Positions 47,065 to 59,261 of a stretch of DNA of 64,000 nt are shown here, one piece after another. Positions within the stretch are counted from its first letter, which is position 1, and each line of letters opens with the position of its first letter. A program made the translations under genes and the position numbers. This DNA is from Verticillium longisporum (taxonomy: Eukaryota > Ascomycota > Sordariomycetes > Glomerellales > Plectosphaerellaceae), in contig JAETXT010000012.1 of NCBI GenBank assembly GCA_019188255.1, forward strand, positions 2,232,001 through 2,296,000, in the 5' to 3' direction. The notes beneath the pieces were generated by a model. The model was not told the DNA's origin, made no database searches, and saw only the letters and a program-made list of their open reading frames with translations.

Positions 47065-49814
47065 ATGGCCATCCAGAAGAAGCACGGCAAGGGCCGTCTT
47101 GACAAGTGGTACAAGCTTGCCAAGGAGAAGGGCTACCGCGCCAGAGCTGCGTTCAAGCTGATCCAGCTGAACAAGAAGTATGGCTTTTTGGAAAAGAGCA
47201 AGGTCTTGATCGATCTCTGCGCCGCGCCAGGAGTGAGTTGGTGACCAAGGATCCGGGCAAGCTGACCGCCTCACGCCATGGGCAACTTTGCTAACGCCTC
47301 TACGCGCAGTCATGGTGTCAAGTCGCCGCCGAGACCATGCCGGTCAACAGTCTGATTGTCGGTGTCGATCTCGCCCCCATCAAGGCCATCCCCAAGTGCA
47401 TCACCTTCCAGAGCGATATTACGACCGACAAGTGCCGCGCGACGCTCCGACAACACCTCAAGACGTGGAAGGCCGACACGGTGCTCCACGACGGCGCCCC
47501 CAACGTCGGTACCGCCTGGAACCAGGATTCGTTCAACCAGGCCGAGCTCGTGCTGCAGTCGATGAAGCTGGCCACCGAGTTCCTCGTCGAGGGCGGCACC
47601 TTTGTCACCAAGGTGTTCCGCTCCAAGGACTACAACCCCTGCTCTGGGTCTTCAACCAGCTCTTCACCAAGGTCGAGGCCACCAAGCCGCCGTCGTCGCG
47701 CAACGTCTCGGCCGAGATTTTCGTCGTCTGCCGCGGCTACAAGGCGCCCAAGCGCATCGACGCCCGCTTCCTCGACCCCAAGGCCGTCTTCGCCGAGCTC
47801 AAGGACCAGGCCCCCAACAACGAGGCCAAGGTCTACAACCCCGAGATCAAGAAGCGCAAGCGTGACGGTTACGAGGAGGGCGACTACACCCTCTACAAGG
47901 AGGCGCCCGCCAGCGAGTTCATCCAGACCGACGACCCCCTCGCCATCCTCGGCGGCTACAACAAGCTGACGTGGGCCCAGCCCAAGAACGGCGCCGTGGC
48001 CCTCGCCGCCATGAGCAAGCTGCCCGAGACGACCGACGAGATTCGCCTGTGCTGCGAGGACCTCAAGGTCCTCGGCCGGCGCGACTTTAAGATTCTCCTC
48101 AAGTGGCGTCTCAAGGTCCGCGAGATCTTTGGCCTGTCGACGAAGAAGGACGAGGAGCCCGTGCCCGAGGAGGTCGCCGAGGTCGAGGACATGGACGAGG
48201 AGCTCAAGATCCAGGAGGAGCTGCAGGCCATGCGCGACCGGGAGAGCACCAAGAAGAAGCGCGAGCGCCGCCGGGAGAACGAGAAGAAGCAGAAGGAGAT
48301 TGTGCGCATGCAGATGAACATCATGGCCTCCATGGACAATGGTGTGGAGCTGGACGGCTCCATGGGCGCCGACACGATGTTCCGTCTCAAGATTGTCGAC
48401 CAGGCCGGCGCCGCCAACAAGATTGCGCAGGGCCGCATGGCCATCCCCGCGAGGCCGAGCAGAAGGACAGCGGCATCGGCTCGTCCGGCGAGACGGACGA
48501 CGAGACGGACGAGGAGGAGGACCGCCTCGAGGAGGAGCTCGACGGCATGTACCAGCAGTACAAGGAGAAAAAGTCCGAGGCGGACGCAAAGTATCGTGCG
48601 AAGCGCGCGCGAGGAGCACAACGATGAGTTTGAGGGCTTCTCCGGCGACGACAAGACGGTCAACACGGACGACGAGTTTGACATGGACAGCGACAGCGAC
48701 GAGTCGGACGGCGAGGCCGCCGACGGCAAGGCCCTCGTCACGGCCCTCGACAACACACCCGAGGAGGACGGCGCGTTGTCGAGGCGGGCCAAGAGCTTCT
48801 TCGGCCAGGACATGTTCGAGGGTCTCATTGACGAGGAGATGGAAGACGAAGACGTCAAGATGGCCGATGCGGGCAAGAAGACGGGCGACGAGGAAATCAA
48901 CGACGCCGCCATCGACGCCATGATCGCCGCGGCAAAGACCAACGCCAAGACGCAGCCCAAGGCCGAAAAGGCAAAGGCTGACAAGACCAAGGCCGACAAG
49001 ACCAAGGCCGACAAGACCAAGGCCGACAAGACCAAGACGGAAAAGGCAAAGAAGGGCGGCAAGGCGGCAGTGCCGGCAGCCGTCGACGCCCCCGACACCG
49101 ACTCGGACTCGGACAGCGAGACGGAGGGCCGCCCCGCGCCCGCCGGCGACGACGAGGCCGACTGGTCCGCCGACCAGAAGAAGGCGGACGGCACGCTCGA
49201 CATTGACATCATCACGGCCGAGGCCATGACGCTGGCGCACCAGCTGGCGACGGGCCAGAAGACGTCGCACGACCTCGTCGACGACGGCTTCAACCGCCAC
49301 GCCTTCCGCGACCGCGACGGCCTGCCCGAGTGGTTCATGGACGACGAGGGCAGGCACGACAAGCCGCATAAGCCCATCACCAAGGCGGCGGCCGACGCCA
49401 TCAAGGAGAAGATGCGCGCGTATAACGCCCGGCCGATCAAAAAGGTGGCCGAGGCCAAGGCGCGCAAGAAGTTCAAGGCGGCGCAGCGCTACGAGAAGCT
49501 CAAGAAGAAGACCGACTCGCTCGTCAACGAGGAGGGCCTCACGGAGAAGGAGAAGGCGAGCACCATCGCCAAGATGATTGCCAAGGCCGGGCAGGTCAAG
49601 AGGCGGCCGCAGCCCACGCTCGTCATCGCCAAGGGTGAGTTTGCTTCCTTTACATCGGGGCTTGCCGCAACACGAATGCTAATCATGCACAGGCCTCAAC
49701 CGTGGTGTCAAGGGACGACCCAAGGGTGTCAAGGGCAGGTATACCATTGTCGACGCGAGGATGAAAAAGGACCTGAGGGCGCAAAAGAGGTTGTCGAAGA
49801 AGAAGAAGCGGTAA
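47065..49814 (+). CDS. SPB1: Spb1-type rRNA 2'-O-ribose methyltransferase, with three frame breaks
   Basis: Exons 47065..47232, 47310..49634 and 49693..49814; about 871 residues after correction (yeast Spb1 has 841). The N-terminal FtsJ fold is complete: [29 protein letters not shown] (SAM site), [17 protein letters not shown] and [17 protein letters not shown]. The central DUF3381 region and the Spb1 C-terminal domain ([20 protein letters not shown], then [20 protein letters not shown] and a KKKKR tail) follow. Yeast Spb1 methylates the A-loop guanosine of 25S rRNA in late 60S assembly. Frame changes occur at the C4 run 47636-47639, near 48445-48448 (C4) and in the CG run 48604-48611. Between the last two, the acidic block [20 protein letters not shown] is read in another frame. 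Confidence 0.93.
48975..49035 (+). repeat. 15-bp in-frame repeat encoding ADKTK units in SPB1
   Basis: Four tandem copies of a gcygacaagaccaag unit give a Lys-rich linker of repeated ADKTK before the Spb1 C-terminal domain. Confidence 0.85.
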
Positions 49815-50340
49815 ATTGCTCGCCTTGCGAGCCGTGCGAGGGGCATGTGATATTCAACGGTAGAGTAGACGGGATGCGGCGCTTGTCGTTCATGAAATAC
49901 CATAGTCCAATGCATTGTAGGCGTCAGAAAAGAAACTATTCGCATCAACTCGCGCCAGATTCCACGAAGCGATAAGACAGTATCGAATCATGCTATAGTC
50001 ATAGTGCACTCAACCCCGAGGGCTGAATCGCACAGTCTAATAACTTTGACGCAGTCCACCTGGGCGTTCCAACGACCCGAGGTGTTGAGATTGTGAACTA
50101 ATCCACCAAGAAATAGGTAATGACGATCGATATATGATACAGCCGCCCGATTCCGGGCTCTCTTTTCCCAGGCCCATTGTACACTAGTCGAGCCCATGTG
50201 TTCATCTGACTCCAGGTCAGTGTTGTTGCTAGATCCACCAAAAAACGCCGCGTCCTGGTCGATGAGAGCCTAAAGGTGATCTCGTCCGATGCCGCCAACC
50301 CATGAGCTCGTCCAAAATTACGCCAGCACAAAGCCACTGC
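49815..50340. other. Convergent intergenic region
   Basis: 3' ends of SPB1 (+) and the unknown gene (-) face each other here. No gene seen. Confidence 0.5.
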
Positions 50341-51161
50341 TCACTCATCATCTTCGACTTTGATACCTGTGCCTGGTGGCCCGGCCCTCCTAGGTGCACG
50401 TGGGCCGATGACCCAGTCTTCCATGGCCATCCACTCGGTCCACTCGCGGTCGGCAACGGACAGCCATTCACTCCAGCTGGCGTCTGCTGCTCTAATCTCC
50501 TTCTCAGACGGCTCCTGTAACGGGCGCAGGAACGGCGTGTACTGGCCATCCGCCATATCGTAGGAGTCCTTGACGCTCAGCCAAGGGCGGCTCTTGGCGG
50601 CGAAGAGGTAGTTTCGTCGTTCGGCTTCGTGCAGGCGCCCCACACCGGCCACCCAGTCGTCGCCAAAGAAACCGTGAAGAATGGCAGGATAGTCGAAGCC
50701 TGTGGCGACGAGACGACGGATGAAGGGGATTGGTGATACTGCCGTGTTGGGGAGGGCGGAGCCGGGAGCTTGGAATCCGCCGAAGGAGGGGGAAAGCCCG
50801 AGGGGCCGGGGCCTCCGCGGCTGCTGCTGGGAGCCGAGGGGTAGTGCGCTGACGCCGCGGCCGCGGCAGGTGAAGATGGAGCGGATTTGAACGACAAGAC
50901 GGGATTTGGGTGCTGCTGGTAGGGAAGCCGGATATTGACAAAGGCAGCCACAGCTTGGACGGGGGGGTCGTACTGGGCGCGGTCGACAAAGTAGCGAACG
51001 CAGGACTGGAAATGGTTGTACCAGTCAAAAATGTCAAAGTTGGGGTCCTACGAGCCTTGTCAGCAGTCTGCCTTTAGGCACATTAGAATCAAGGATGAGA
51101 GGCCGTGTCCTACTTGGGCATGGAATGAAGGCCCCGCAGAGGCACCGCTGGCAAAAGCCAT
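50341..51161 (-). CDS. Conserved fungal protein of unknown function, one frame break
   Basis: Exons 51161..51114 and 51047..50341, with a 66-nt intron between them; 251 residues after adding one base. The N-terminal block is MAFASGASAGPSFHAQ, then NFDIFDWYNHFQSCVRYFVD and AFVNIRLPYQQ; a low-complexity Ser/Pro/Ala linker follows. The C-terminal block has PIPFIRRLVATGFDYPAILH, GFFGDDWVAGVGRLHEAERR, NYLFAAKSRPWLSVKDSYDM and EWTEWMAMEDWVIGP. The two halves lie in different frames, and one base added in the G5 run 50788-50792 (C5 on the coding strand) gives GLSPSFGGFQAPGSALPNTA and a continuous protein. I recall similar proteins in other filamentous ascomycetes but no assigned role. Start and splice junctions are inferred from frame continuity. 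Confidence 0.72.
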
Positions 51162-54100
51162 GTTGAGGGATGGAGATGTGTGCGGTCGAGATGCGAGCAG
51201 TCACGGATGACTGGCTACTCGTTTCCAGCTTGGAGCCAGGGCTCCGAGGTGTCTAATAACACAGGATCCGGCAGGCGAGCTTGGTAATGCGAAGAATTCA
51301 GATCTGGGTGCCGGAGACGGATGGTAGAGGATGAGATGGATACGACACTGCCCTGGTGTGAAATGCGCATGGACGGGGTCGCGTGGTAGGCTGTTCTGCA
51401 GAAGGGGGGTGTGGGTGTGGATTGGACGGAACTCGGGCAGGAATCAGGCCAGCGTCGAGAGTGGGCTTTTGGGCTTCCGAGGACGGATGCCGTACCGTGT
51501 ATGGGTACAGAGGCAGAGTGGCGGTGAGGAGATATGACAGGAGACTGGGGCTGGATGGCGGACGGGTTACCACCGATGTATGAGCGATCGAGCGAGCGGG
51601 CGGGCGGGCGTGGTGTTTATATCAGTTTGGAGATGGAAGGCAAAGAAAAGGCCAGGCCAAGCAAAAGCAGGTACCACCTTCTCCGTCGGCGTCCTTGCCG
51701 TAGTGCCTGCCTGTCTGTCCTCCAGGTCGACCCTAATGGCGCCAGGCGTCGTTCGGAGATATGGGAAGCCGTCCGGGGAAAGGTTGAATAAGAAACGGTC
51801 AGATGCCCAAGGGAGGAGGTACAGTCCTCTCCACAGCAGAGCAATGTAGGCAGGCAATGATGAGTGACGGCTAGATCTACCTACCTGGTACGTTAGGTAC
51901 GTTAGGTAGGCAGGCTGTGTGGCCCTACTGCGGCAAATCAGGTCCTGGGTGCGCCGGCTACCTCACTGTGGGAGCTGGAGAGTGCTCGAGATGGGAAATG
52001 CATGGGCAGCCAAAGCCAAGGATGTCGAGGGAGACAGAAGAGACGACCGGGAGACGCGAGAAAAGTAACGGATCAAGGTTGACGGGTGAAGCCAATCTGC
52101 TTGGTACCTTTGCACTCTCGACGGCCACGGACGGCGAAGAACCGGGGTCAGTGTTCATGCAGGTCAGTCCAATGTGAGTGAGTAGTGAGCAGGCGCAGAT
52201 GGCTTGCGTTGCGGACGACACTTGCATGCCTCCACCAGCCTGCCTGCCTCACTGGCTTGGCCGTCGGCCGTTGACCAGTGACGAGTGACGAGTGACTAGC
52301 GACGGAAAAGGACCAGGGTACCTAGGTAGGGAAGGGCCTGAAGGCCAGAGCCCAGGGTGGGTAAGGTATGACCATCAAGCATTTGTGAAAGACATGAAAA
52401 GGGAGGGGTGGCGGCGGAGGGCGGCGAGCAGGATGCGCGAAACAAAAACGAACGAGAGCGAAAAAGGAGACGATTCCCGACGAGTCGTTGGAGGCCTGGC
52501 CTGGCCGAGCTGAAGCTCAGCACGAGGTCCACTCCCACAGGGGGAGGGAGGACCAAGCAGTCAAGGACCCTCCGAAGGCCACCTCTTCGGCCGACGTGAG
52601 GTGTTTTGAGTGGAGGAGGAGAAGGCGGAGAGAAAAGGAGGGACCAACGGAGTTGACTAGCTGCGGGCACTTGGTCAATGGTGCCGCTGAATATACTGGA
52701 GCACGATGGCTCGGTGTCCGGTGGCCTAGCGGTCGAATACTCAGCCCGGGCCGGTGTGCGACGGAGCCAAAAGTGTGAATCGGGGGTGACTTGGTGATCC
52801 TGATGTCTTGCCCGTTCGGGGACTGTGGCTTGCGCTGGGAGATGGGAGCAGATGGGAGCTGCTGGGAGCTGCTGGGAGCTGCTGGGAGCTGCTGGGAGCT
52901 GCTGGGAGCTGGAGCTGGGGGATGGCGCACGGTGGTAGTTGGTGGTCGGCGGTTGATTTGAGTGGAGGGCCACAGGCTGAGGCGCTTCACGAGAGTGGGG
53001 GTCTGCTCGGCGAGAAACGATGAGGTAGACGCATCGAAAAGGAAGGGGTGCCAGCCAGGCATTGTGACAGGGTGTCATCCATCTTGGTTTCCAGGTAGTT
53101 GGGAGAACGAAGAGCCGGTCATCAGGCGTATGCGTACAAGCACAAGAATAGTCACAAGCACCAACGCAGATGGGTAAAGGTGCAGGGCGAGGATAGGCTG
53201 GGGGGAAAAGCAACGAGGAAAAGACGTGGCTTTGGTCAGGAGAGGCGTGGGATCAATAGGATGACAGAGACAGCGTCCATTGATGCAACGAGTTCTCATC
53301 AGCTTGCCCGGTCAAGGCGAGCAGAAGCAGCAGCCACGGGGTCTCGGCAAGAACAATCAAGTTGGAGGTGGAAAGAGTGTATGTGGTGGTGGTGGTGGTG
53401 CTGCTGCTGCTGTTACGACTGGGAGTTGCGGCTGCACCTCCCCTTCCTCCCCACTCGCTCCTGCTCAGGGCGTCTGAGATGAGCGGCGCGAGGCGGGCAG
53501 CAAGGGTCATGGTGGCGCCAACGAGGCCTGTGGCAGGCACTACTGGCCCTGTGAGGCCGCGGTCCCTTCCGAAAGCCCAGGTCAACGACAACGGCTGAAG
53601 CAAGTGCAATGCAAGCTGGACCCTGGAATATCTCCGAAACAACAGGCAAGAAAAGGTCAACTGCCAATGCCAATTGACGGTCCAATTTACCTACATTGCA
53701 CTCGGTGGATGACAGGACTCAACGGACGCGCATCCTTATTTGCTTATCGATGTATACAGGCGCCTCTGGGGTCCTCCTCCTCATCTGCTTCCAAGTACTG
53801 TTTCTACGGACATGCCGCTCATTGAGACTCTCCATCCATTGGCCGTTCAGCAGAGGTACGATGATCTCAGCAGGACGGGGAACACAACCCGGAGACGGCT
53901 TGTCCGGTGGTTCGACATCCAGTGATACGCACCTCCACCCAGGCGCGGCAGCGTACCTAGGTGCCCCTCTACCCCCCCTGTGCCATGCGGTCGTCGAGCC
54001 GAGGCGAGACTGGAGAGGGGGGAAACTGCATCGCTGCACCACTAACGAGTCCCTACCCAGGTACTAGAAGTACTTGGATCCCTCTCTGCAGCTCTGCGCC

Positions 54101-57100
54101 TCTCAGGTCGTGACACTGAGGTGGTGAAGAAGGTGGCTCCTCGAGGCAAAGCCAGGGAGCAACCAACCAGATTTGACAGGGATCCCCCTCGCAGGCCATC
54201 GAGTAACGCACCTGCAACGCACCTCACGAGCCACGGCACGGCCACGGCTGGTTTCCAGGGCACACCTGTCTGGCCTCAGCTCTTGGTCCGGCGCACAGAG
54301 CATTCGGTTTTCGGACACGCACCCCCCAAGCGCCCCCGAAGCACGCACATACCCAAGGTGGTAGATTCACTCACCCGAGGTCGCTGCCACCCCCACCAAT
54401 GTTTGCCTGGGCCCCTCTAACCATTCCCCAGCCCCTCAGCCTACCGCCGTTGCCTCTCCTCCACAAAGCAAAGCCATCGGTACGAAGTGTGCTCGTGCGA
54501 ACCCTCTCTTCCTCTGTGCTATCACAAATCATGTCGAGTGGCTTTTCGAGGGAGTTATGTGAGGGATCGGCATCTTGTTCTTCTCAACTCCGAGAAACAG
54601 TCCGACGTCATCTCCGCTCATCTTGTGAGTAGTGATCTTTGTCACATCTCACCTGAGGCATCAGATAATCTTGCCGTGGGCGCAGCCCGACAGCTCGACG
54701 GGCCATGTCCGAAATCATACAGCATGCCGATTGGATCCGTGGAGAGCTGCGCGCACGAGACATGAGTTTTTGTCGACTGCTGACATCCAGCCATGCCTTC
54801 CGACATAGGATATTCAATTAGGGGGACAACGAATCCCTCCATCTCGTCTGAAATGTGTCTCGCCCCTTTCGAGCAGGACACGATATCAGAGGATATCAGA
54901 GGATGACGAGCTGGATCAAGCCTCTCAGCAATCTCGTTGAACTCAATCTTAACCTAAGCAACCCAGAAGATCGACAGCCTCGTGGGCCAATCAGCCGGAA
55001 ATTTCGAAACCTGAGTCTTGGCACTTGTGCGAGACATGTACAGTAGGTAGTTACCACAAGAAGTACCAGCAACGACTTCCAGTGTGCTTCTTCTCGTGGG
55101 TCAGGCGGTAAGGCCCAACGCGGTCGAGGCCGAGTTCGACTCCAAAGGGGATCCCGAGGCAACGTCCGATCAATCCTATGCTTTTCTAAGAGGCCTATCG
55201 AAGGAGTCGTTGGCGGCTTGCTGAATTCGAGCCAACATTCCATGTCACTCGTCTTGCGCCACTGTTGTCTTGAGCAACAAACAGGCCTGTCTGGACAGGC
55301 CCAGCTCCTCAGACCTCGTTTCTCGAACCGGCCAACCCGGCCACCAGATGTTTAGGTTTTAGGGTCTTGCCTGTTCTCCAAGACACAGGCTCTTCTTCCC
55401 AAAGCCCCGCCACAAATCCAACCTTCTCTTGGGTGCCGATGGCAATTACTACCCCAATCCATGCATCGGCTGCCCCGTGGCATTGGCTGGCCTGGACTCG
55501 ACGTTTCTCTGCTCGTGCAACACATCCTGATATGCAGCCCTCTTCGTCCATTGGCAACTGCTCCTTGGCTACCTGCTCCACAACCAAATCAGCCCATGCG
55601 TGCACGTTTCATTGCCTTGGATGCCAGTTTGAGCTTTCCGGCTAGATGTCAGTCCACCTCCAACGGAGCGGGACACCATCTTGGCAGAGACGATCTGCTT
55701 TGATGACTCGAAGGGTCTGCATAGTGGTCTCGGGTCAGAAGTTCCAATTGGGGTTGCATCTGCTCCAACGGACCTAGGCTGCTCCATGTCTCTGTTACCA
55801 TCATTGGAAAGCGGGACGTATTCCGATGTTGAGCGGGTGGCTTGGTGTGGGCTTGACGGCTGACTGCATATTCGATCCGATCAGGTTCCGTGGTTTTGGG
55901 CCCTACGATCCATCTCTTCTCGAGCTCATGTCGGCATCGGCATCGGCAACCTTACTGTAGCTCTGTGCTGGCAGATGATGAAATCGTGGCCTGCGTCGGG
56001 AGTCTTTCAACCCGTAATTTTTGCGGTGCGATCTTCCCAGGTCTCCGTTTTCTTTAGCCTACCTTCCATGTCGCGTTACTTTGGCATTGTGTGTAACGAG
56101 GCATCTGTATTCCATCTCCGCTGTCCACAGAATGTTGGCGTCTAGCCTAACGCAACGGTCTATCGGAAGCAGTGGTCTTCCACTTGACACGGGCCGTCAT
56201 CTCTGGAACCGACGAGTCCGGCGAAGATCTCAAGCAACATGTTGCACAGGTGGAAAATTATTGACTCGCGAATTACGTCAAGTTTCGCAAGCTCGCTGAC
56301 TTCATCTGGTCATGTCTGCATCACTGTCTCAACAGCATATGCGGCGGAGCCCGAGATGTTTGACCGCGACATCCAAGTGTCTTTCCCCACCAGTCCGCTC
56401 AGCGCCGGCCTCGCATATCTTACGTGGTATCAACTCGACGAACAAATGCCAGGCCATGCGCCGTCTGCATCAAAGTCATCAGGCCATGTTGGCATCATTC
56501 TGTCAACACTCGCCACAGAGAGAGCATGCGCGCGTGAAGGAAGTGGTCGTACTCTGTCACTCCGATATCGTTAGTGACCCGTGGTTCTTACGCCTGAGGG
56601 AAAAATCTAGATGTTCTCATGGTGAGTATGTAGGATCGACTGAGTTGGTGAAATGTTCTTTCTACGTGCCACAGGATACGGCGTGTGGGATTGCACAGGT
56701 CATTTATCCTGCATATACCATGGATATCAAATCTCTCATTATATTCCGGCGACGTCACCGAGGGTGATATCACCAAAACCATATGACGCCGTTTCTAAAA
56801 CTCCAGGTTCACTGCCTCGTAAAGCACCTGGTCGCTGCCAACTCACTCCAGAAGTACAGGGCTTTAACTTCGTACAGCATTCGACAGCAATGCAAAATCA
56901 AGAGAAAATATGATCTAGTAGAAGTGAGTTGCTCCACGCCGTCAGAGCTCAATAAGTGGTGCATCGATCGAGTCGTCCCGAGACTTAGTTATATTTGATT
57001 TGAGCAGCCGTTGGGTTGCCGCTGCCTACAGAAGCTTATCCCGAACTCAGACAGCAGGCCAAATGCGGCCAGACCGGCGAAAGAGGTATATCGATAATTC

Positions 57101-57890
57101 AGGGTGCATATAGCAGTACGCTATGGTCTTATTTCGACCGGTTTTTCGGAACCCGGCCACCATCATTCGTTCACAGCCTGCATACCACATCGTCATGTCT
57201 CATGTTACACCGCAGGCACCGCCATGGCCTTGAGATGAAGCTACGCAGGCCAACAGGGGGGGCAGTCCGCCTGCTTAACCTTGGCCCGACATCTATAAGC
57301 GGCGGGAGCGCAATATCAGGATGTCACATTTGTAAAAGAGGTATAGCATGGACATGGCATGATCGGTAAGATCGCCGAGTGCACCATTGCGTAAGTGCAA
57401 TTGTAGGTAGGTATGGTTCCTATCCGAGGCTCCGCGCTCAACGCCTTCCCTATCCGTCTCTGTGCACCGACTGCATTGCAGCCTTGCAAGGATCAAGGTT
57501 CCAAAAGGACTCGGCTTATTGCCACCCACGAGTTAGGTCTCGCCCGGCCAGACGAGTCTCGTGTTTGTGCGCCCGTTGTTGCGAGTGATTTGGCAAATCT
57601 AGTCTTTATCCGATGGGAGGCCTTTAGCCGCCGTCCGCTTATAGAGCAAGAAGTGGCCAAGCTGAGTGTCGATGGAGGGACGGGCGGTGATGTGAGCCCG
57701 TGATAGATGCTCCGAGGGAGCGGTTGTGTGTGGGCCCCGTCTTCCGACGACCTTCTTCCATGCGAGCAGGGCAACTCCATGGCGTACGCAGGAGTCATCG
57801 TTCTAGATCCGAGAGGCGATGCGAGGCGGGTGTGTGGCCTGGCCATACACCAGAGCTCTTGGTACTTTTGTCTGTCCAGGGTCATTCGTC
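51162..57890. other. 6.7-kb gene-poor stretch
   Basis: No supported gene on either strand. Its left end is the promoter of the unknown gene. It holds the 10-bp tandem repeat listed separately. The part near 55.9-57.4 kb looks lower in GC and lacks long frames; degenerate duplicated sequence is possible but not shown. Confidence 0.5.
52841..52910. repeat. 10-bp tandem repeat, unit gctgggagct
   Basis: Five perfect units (52861-52910) preceded by two diverged units (gatgggagca, gatgggagct). Confidence 0.9.
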
Positions 57891-59261
57891 CTACAGACGA
57901 CTCTTCTGGCTGGGTCTCCATTTCGCATAGGGGTGCTCTTCCTTTCCAGGAATAAGGTGATCAACGGCCGCGGTGTTGAGGAAACCGGGATGGACCTGGT
58001 CCAAGCCGGTCACCCCACACATCTTCATCGTCGTCTCGAGCTCATCGCGCAGGACTATTCAATGTCAGAGACTGTTCTCGCCACCCTAAACGAAGAAGCA
58101 AAGGGGGGACGGTAAGGCAACAAGGAAGGTTTGAACTCACTGTCGATATACCGCTCGACGCCCTGGGTGCCATAGTTGAGGGCGTAGAGCAGTCCCCTGC
58201 CGACGCCGACGGCCCTGGCGCCCAGGCAGAGAGCCTTGAAAATGTCGGTGCCGCGCGTGACGCCGCCGTCGACGTAGACCTCCATCTTGTCAAAGACGTC
58301 AGGGCAGTTCTTCTGCAGCTCGAGCAGGACCAGGATGGTGGCGGGGCTCGTGTCGAGGCTGCGGCCGCCGTGGTTGGAGACAAAGATGGCCTCGACGCCG
58401 TGCTCGGCGGCGCGCACGGCGTCCATCCAGGTCTGGATGCCCTTGAGCACAATGGGCAGCCCCGGCACGGTGCGGCGCAGCCAGGCAATGTCGTCCCAGC
58501 AGACATTGGCGTCAATGTAGCTGCCCATGATGCGGCCGAGGGCGCCGCCACGGGCGTCGTTCTTGGCGGCGGCACCCGAGATGGGCGGGGCCAGCGACTC
58601 GACGGAGCGGTCGCGCTCGACTGCCTCGTGCTTGACGGGCAGGGGCACGGCGACGGTGAAGACGAGGGCCTTGACGCCGCGGGTCTGGACGTTGCGTAGG
58701 AGTCGCTCCGCGGTGGCGCGGTTCTTGTCGACGTAGAGCTGGAAGAAGACGGGCACGTCGTAGGGCGTGGCGGCGTCGTGGGTGGCGTGGGCGGCGAGTA
58801 TGTCGGCGAGGGAGAAGCTGGCGCTGACGGAAACGGTCTGGGGCATGCCCGAGGCCTTGAGGGCGCGGCCGAGGGCCTTCTCCCCTCGGGGTGGACGAGC
58901 TTGGCCATGGCCGTCGGCGGCGCGAAGAGGGGCAGACGGGTGGCGTGCGAGAGCATGGTCGTGCTCGTGTCGACCGTGGCGACCTGGCGAAGGACGCGGG
59001 GGCGCAGAGTGATGGAGGCGTAGGCCTCGGCGTTGCGACGCTTGGTGTGAAGGTCGGTGGCGGCAGACGAGACGAAGGCCCAGGCTTGGGGGAGAAGGTG
59101 GTTGATGCCACGGCCTCGAAGTCATGTGCGCTGATGAGGGTATCCAGGGGTGGTTTGGTCTGAGAGGTGGCCGGCGCGGGGAATGCCGTTCCGGCTGTTG
59201 TCGGGGCTTCGGGGCTCGGCCGGGACTCGGTTGAGCCGGAGGGTGATGATGCTGGTGACAT
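57891..59261 (-). CDS. FMN-dependent 2-hydroxyacid oxidase/dehydrogenase, two frame breaks
   Basis: Exons 59261..58141 and 58054..57891, with an 86-nt GT-AG intron between them; 428 residues after adding one base at each of two runs (G5 59088-59092 and C4 58882-58885). The corrected order is DTLISAHDFEAVAS, AWAFVSSAATDLHTKRRN, PLFAPPTAMAKLVHPEG and KALGRALKASGMPQTVS. The TIM-barrel catalytic motifs follow: GLPIVLKGIQTWMDA, IFVSNHGGRSLDTSP (catalytic His and Arg), VYVDGGVTRGTDIFKALCLG and GVGRGLLYALNYG. The last exon carries RDELETTMKMCGVTGLDQ. The family oxidises L-lactate, glycolate or mandelate-like acids using FMN. No cytochrome b2 haem domain precedes it, so it is not a full flavocytochrome b2. 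The exact substrate is unknown. Confidence 0.9.

Noticed and set aside
47630..49369. 580-codon open frame antisense to SPB1
   Set aside because: Leu/Val-rich shadow of the Lys/Asp/Glu-rich Spb1 coding strand.
55900..57400. RIP-mutated transposon
   Set aside because: No transposase, reverse transcriptase or terminal repeats seen; only a slightly lower GC impression.
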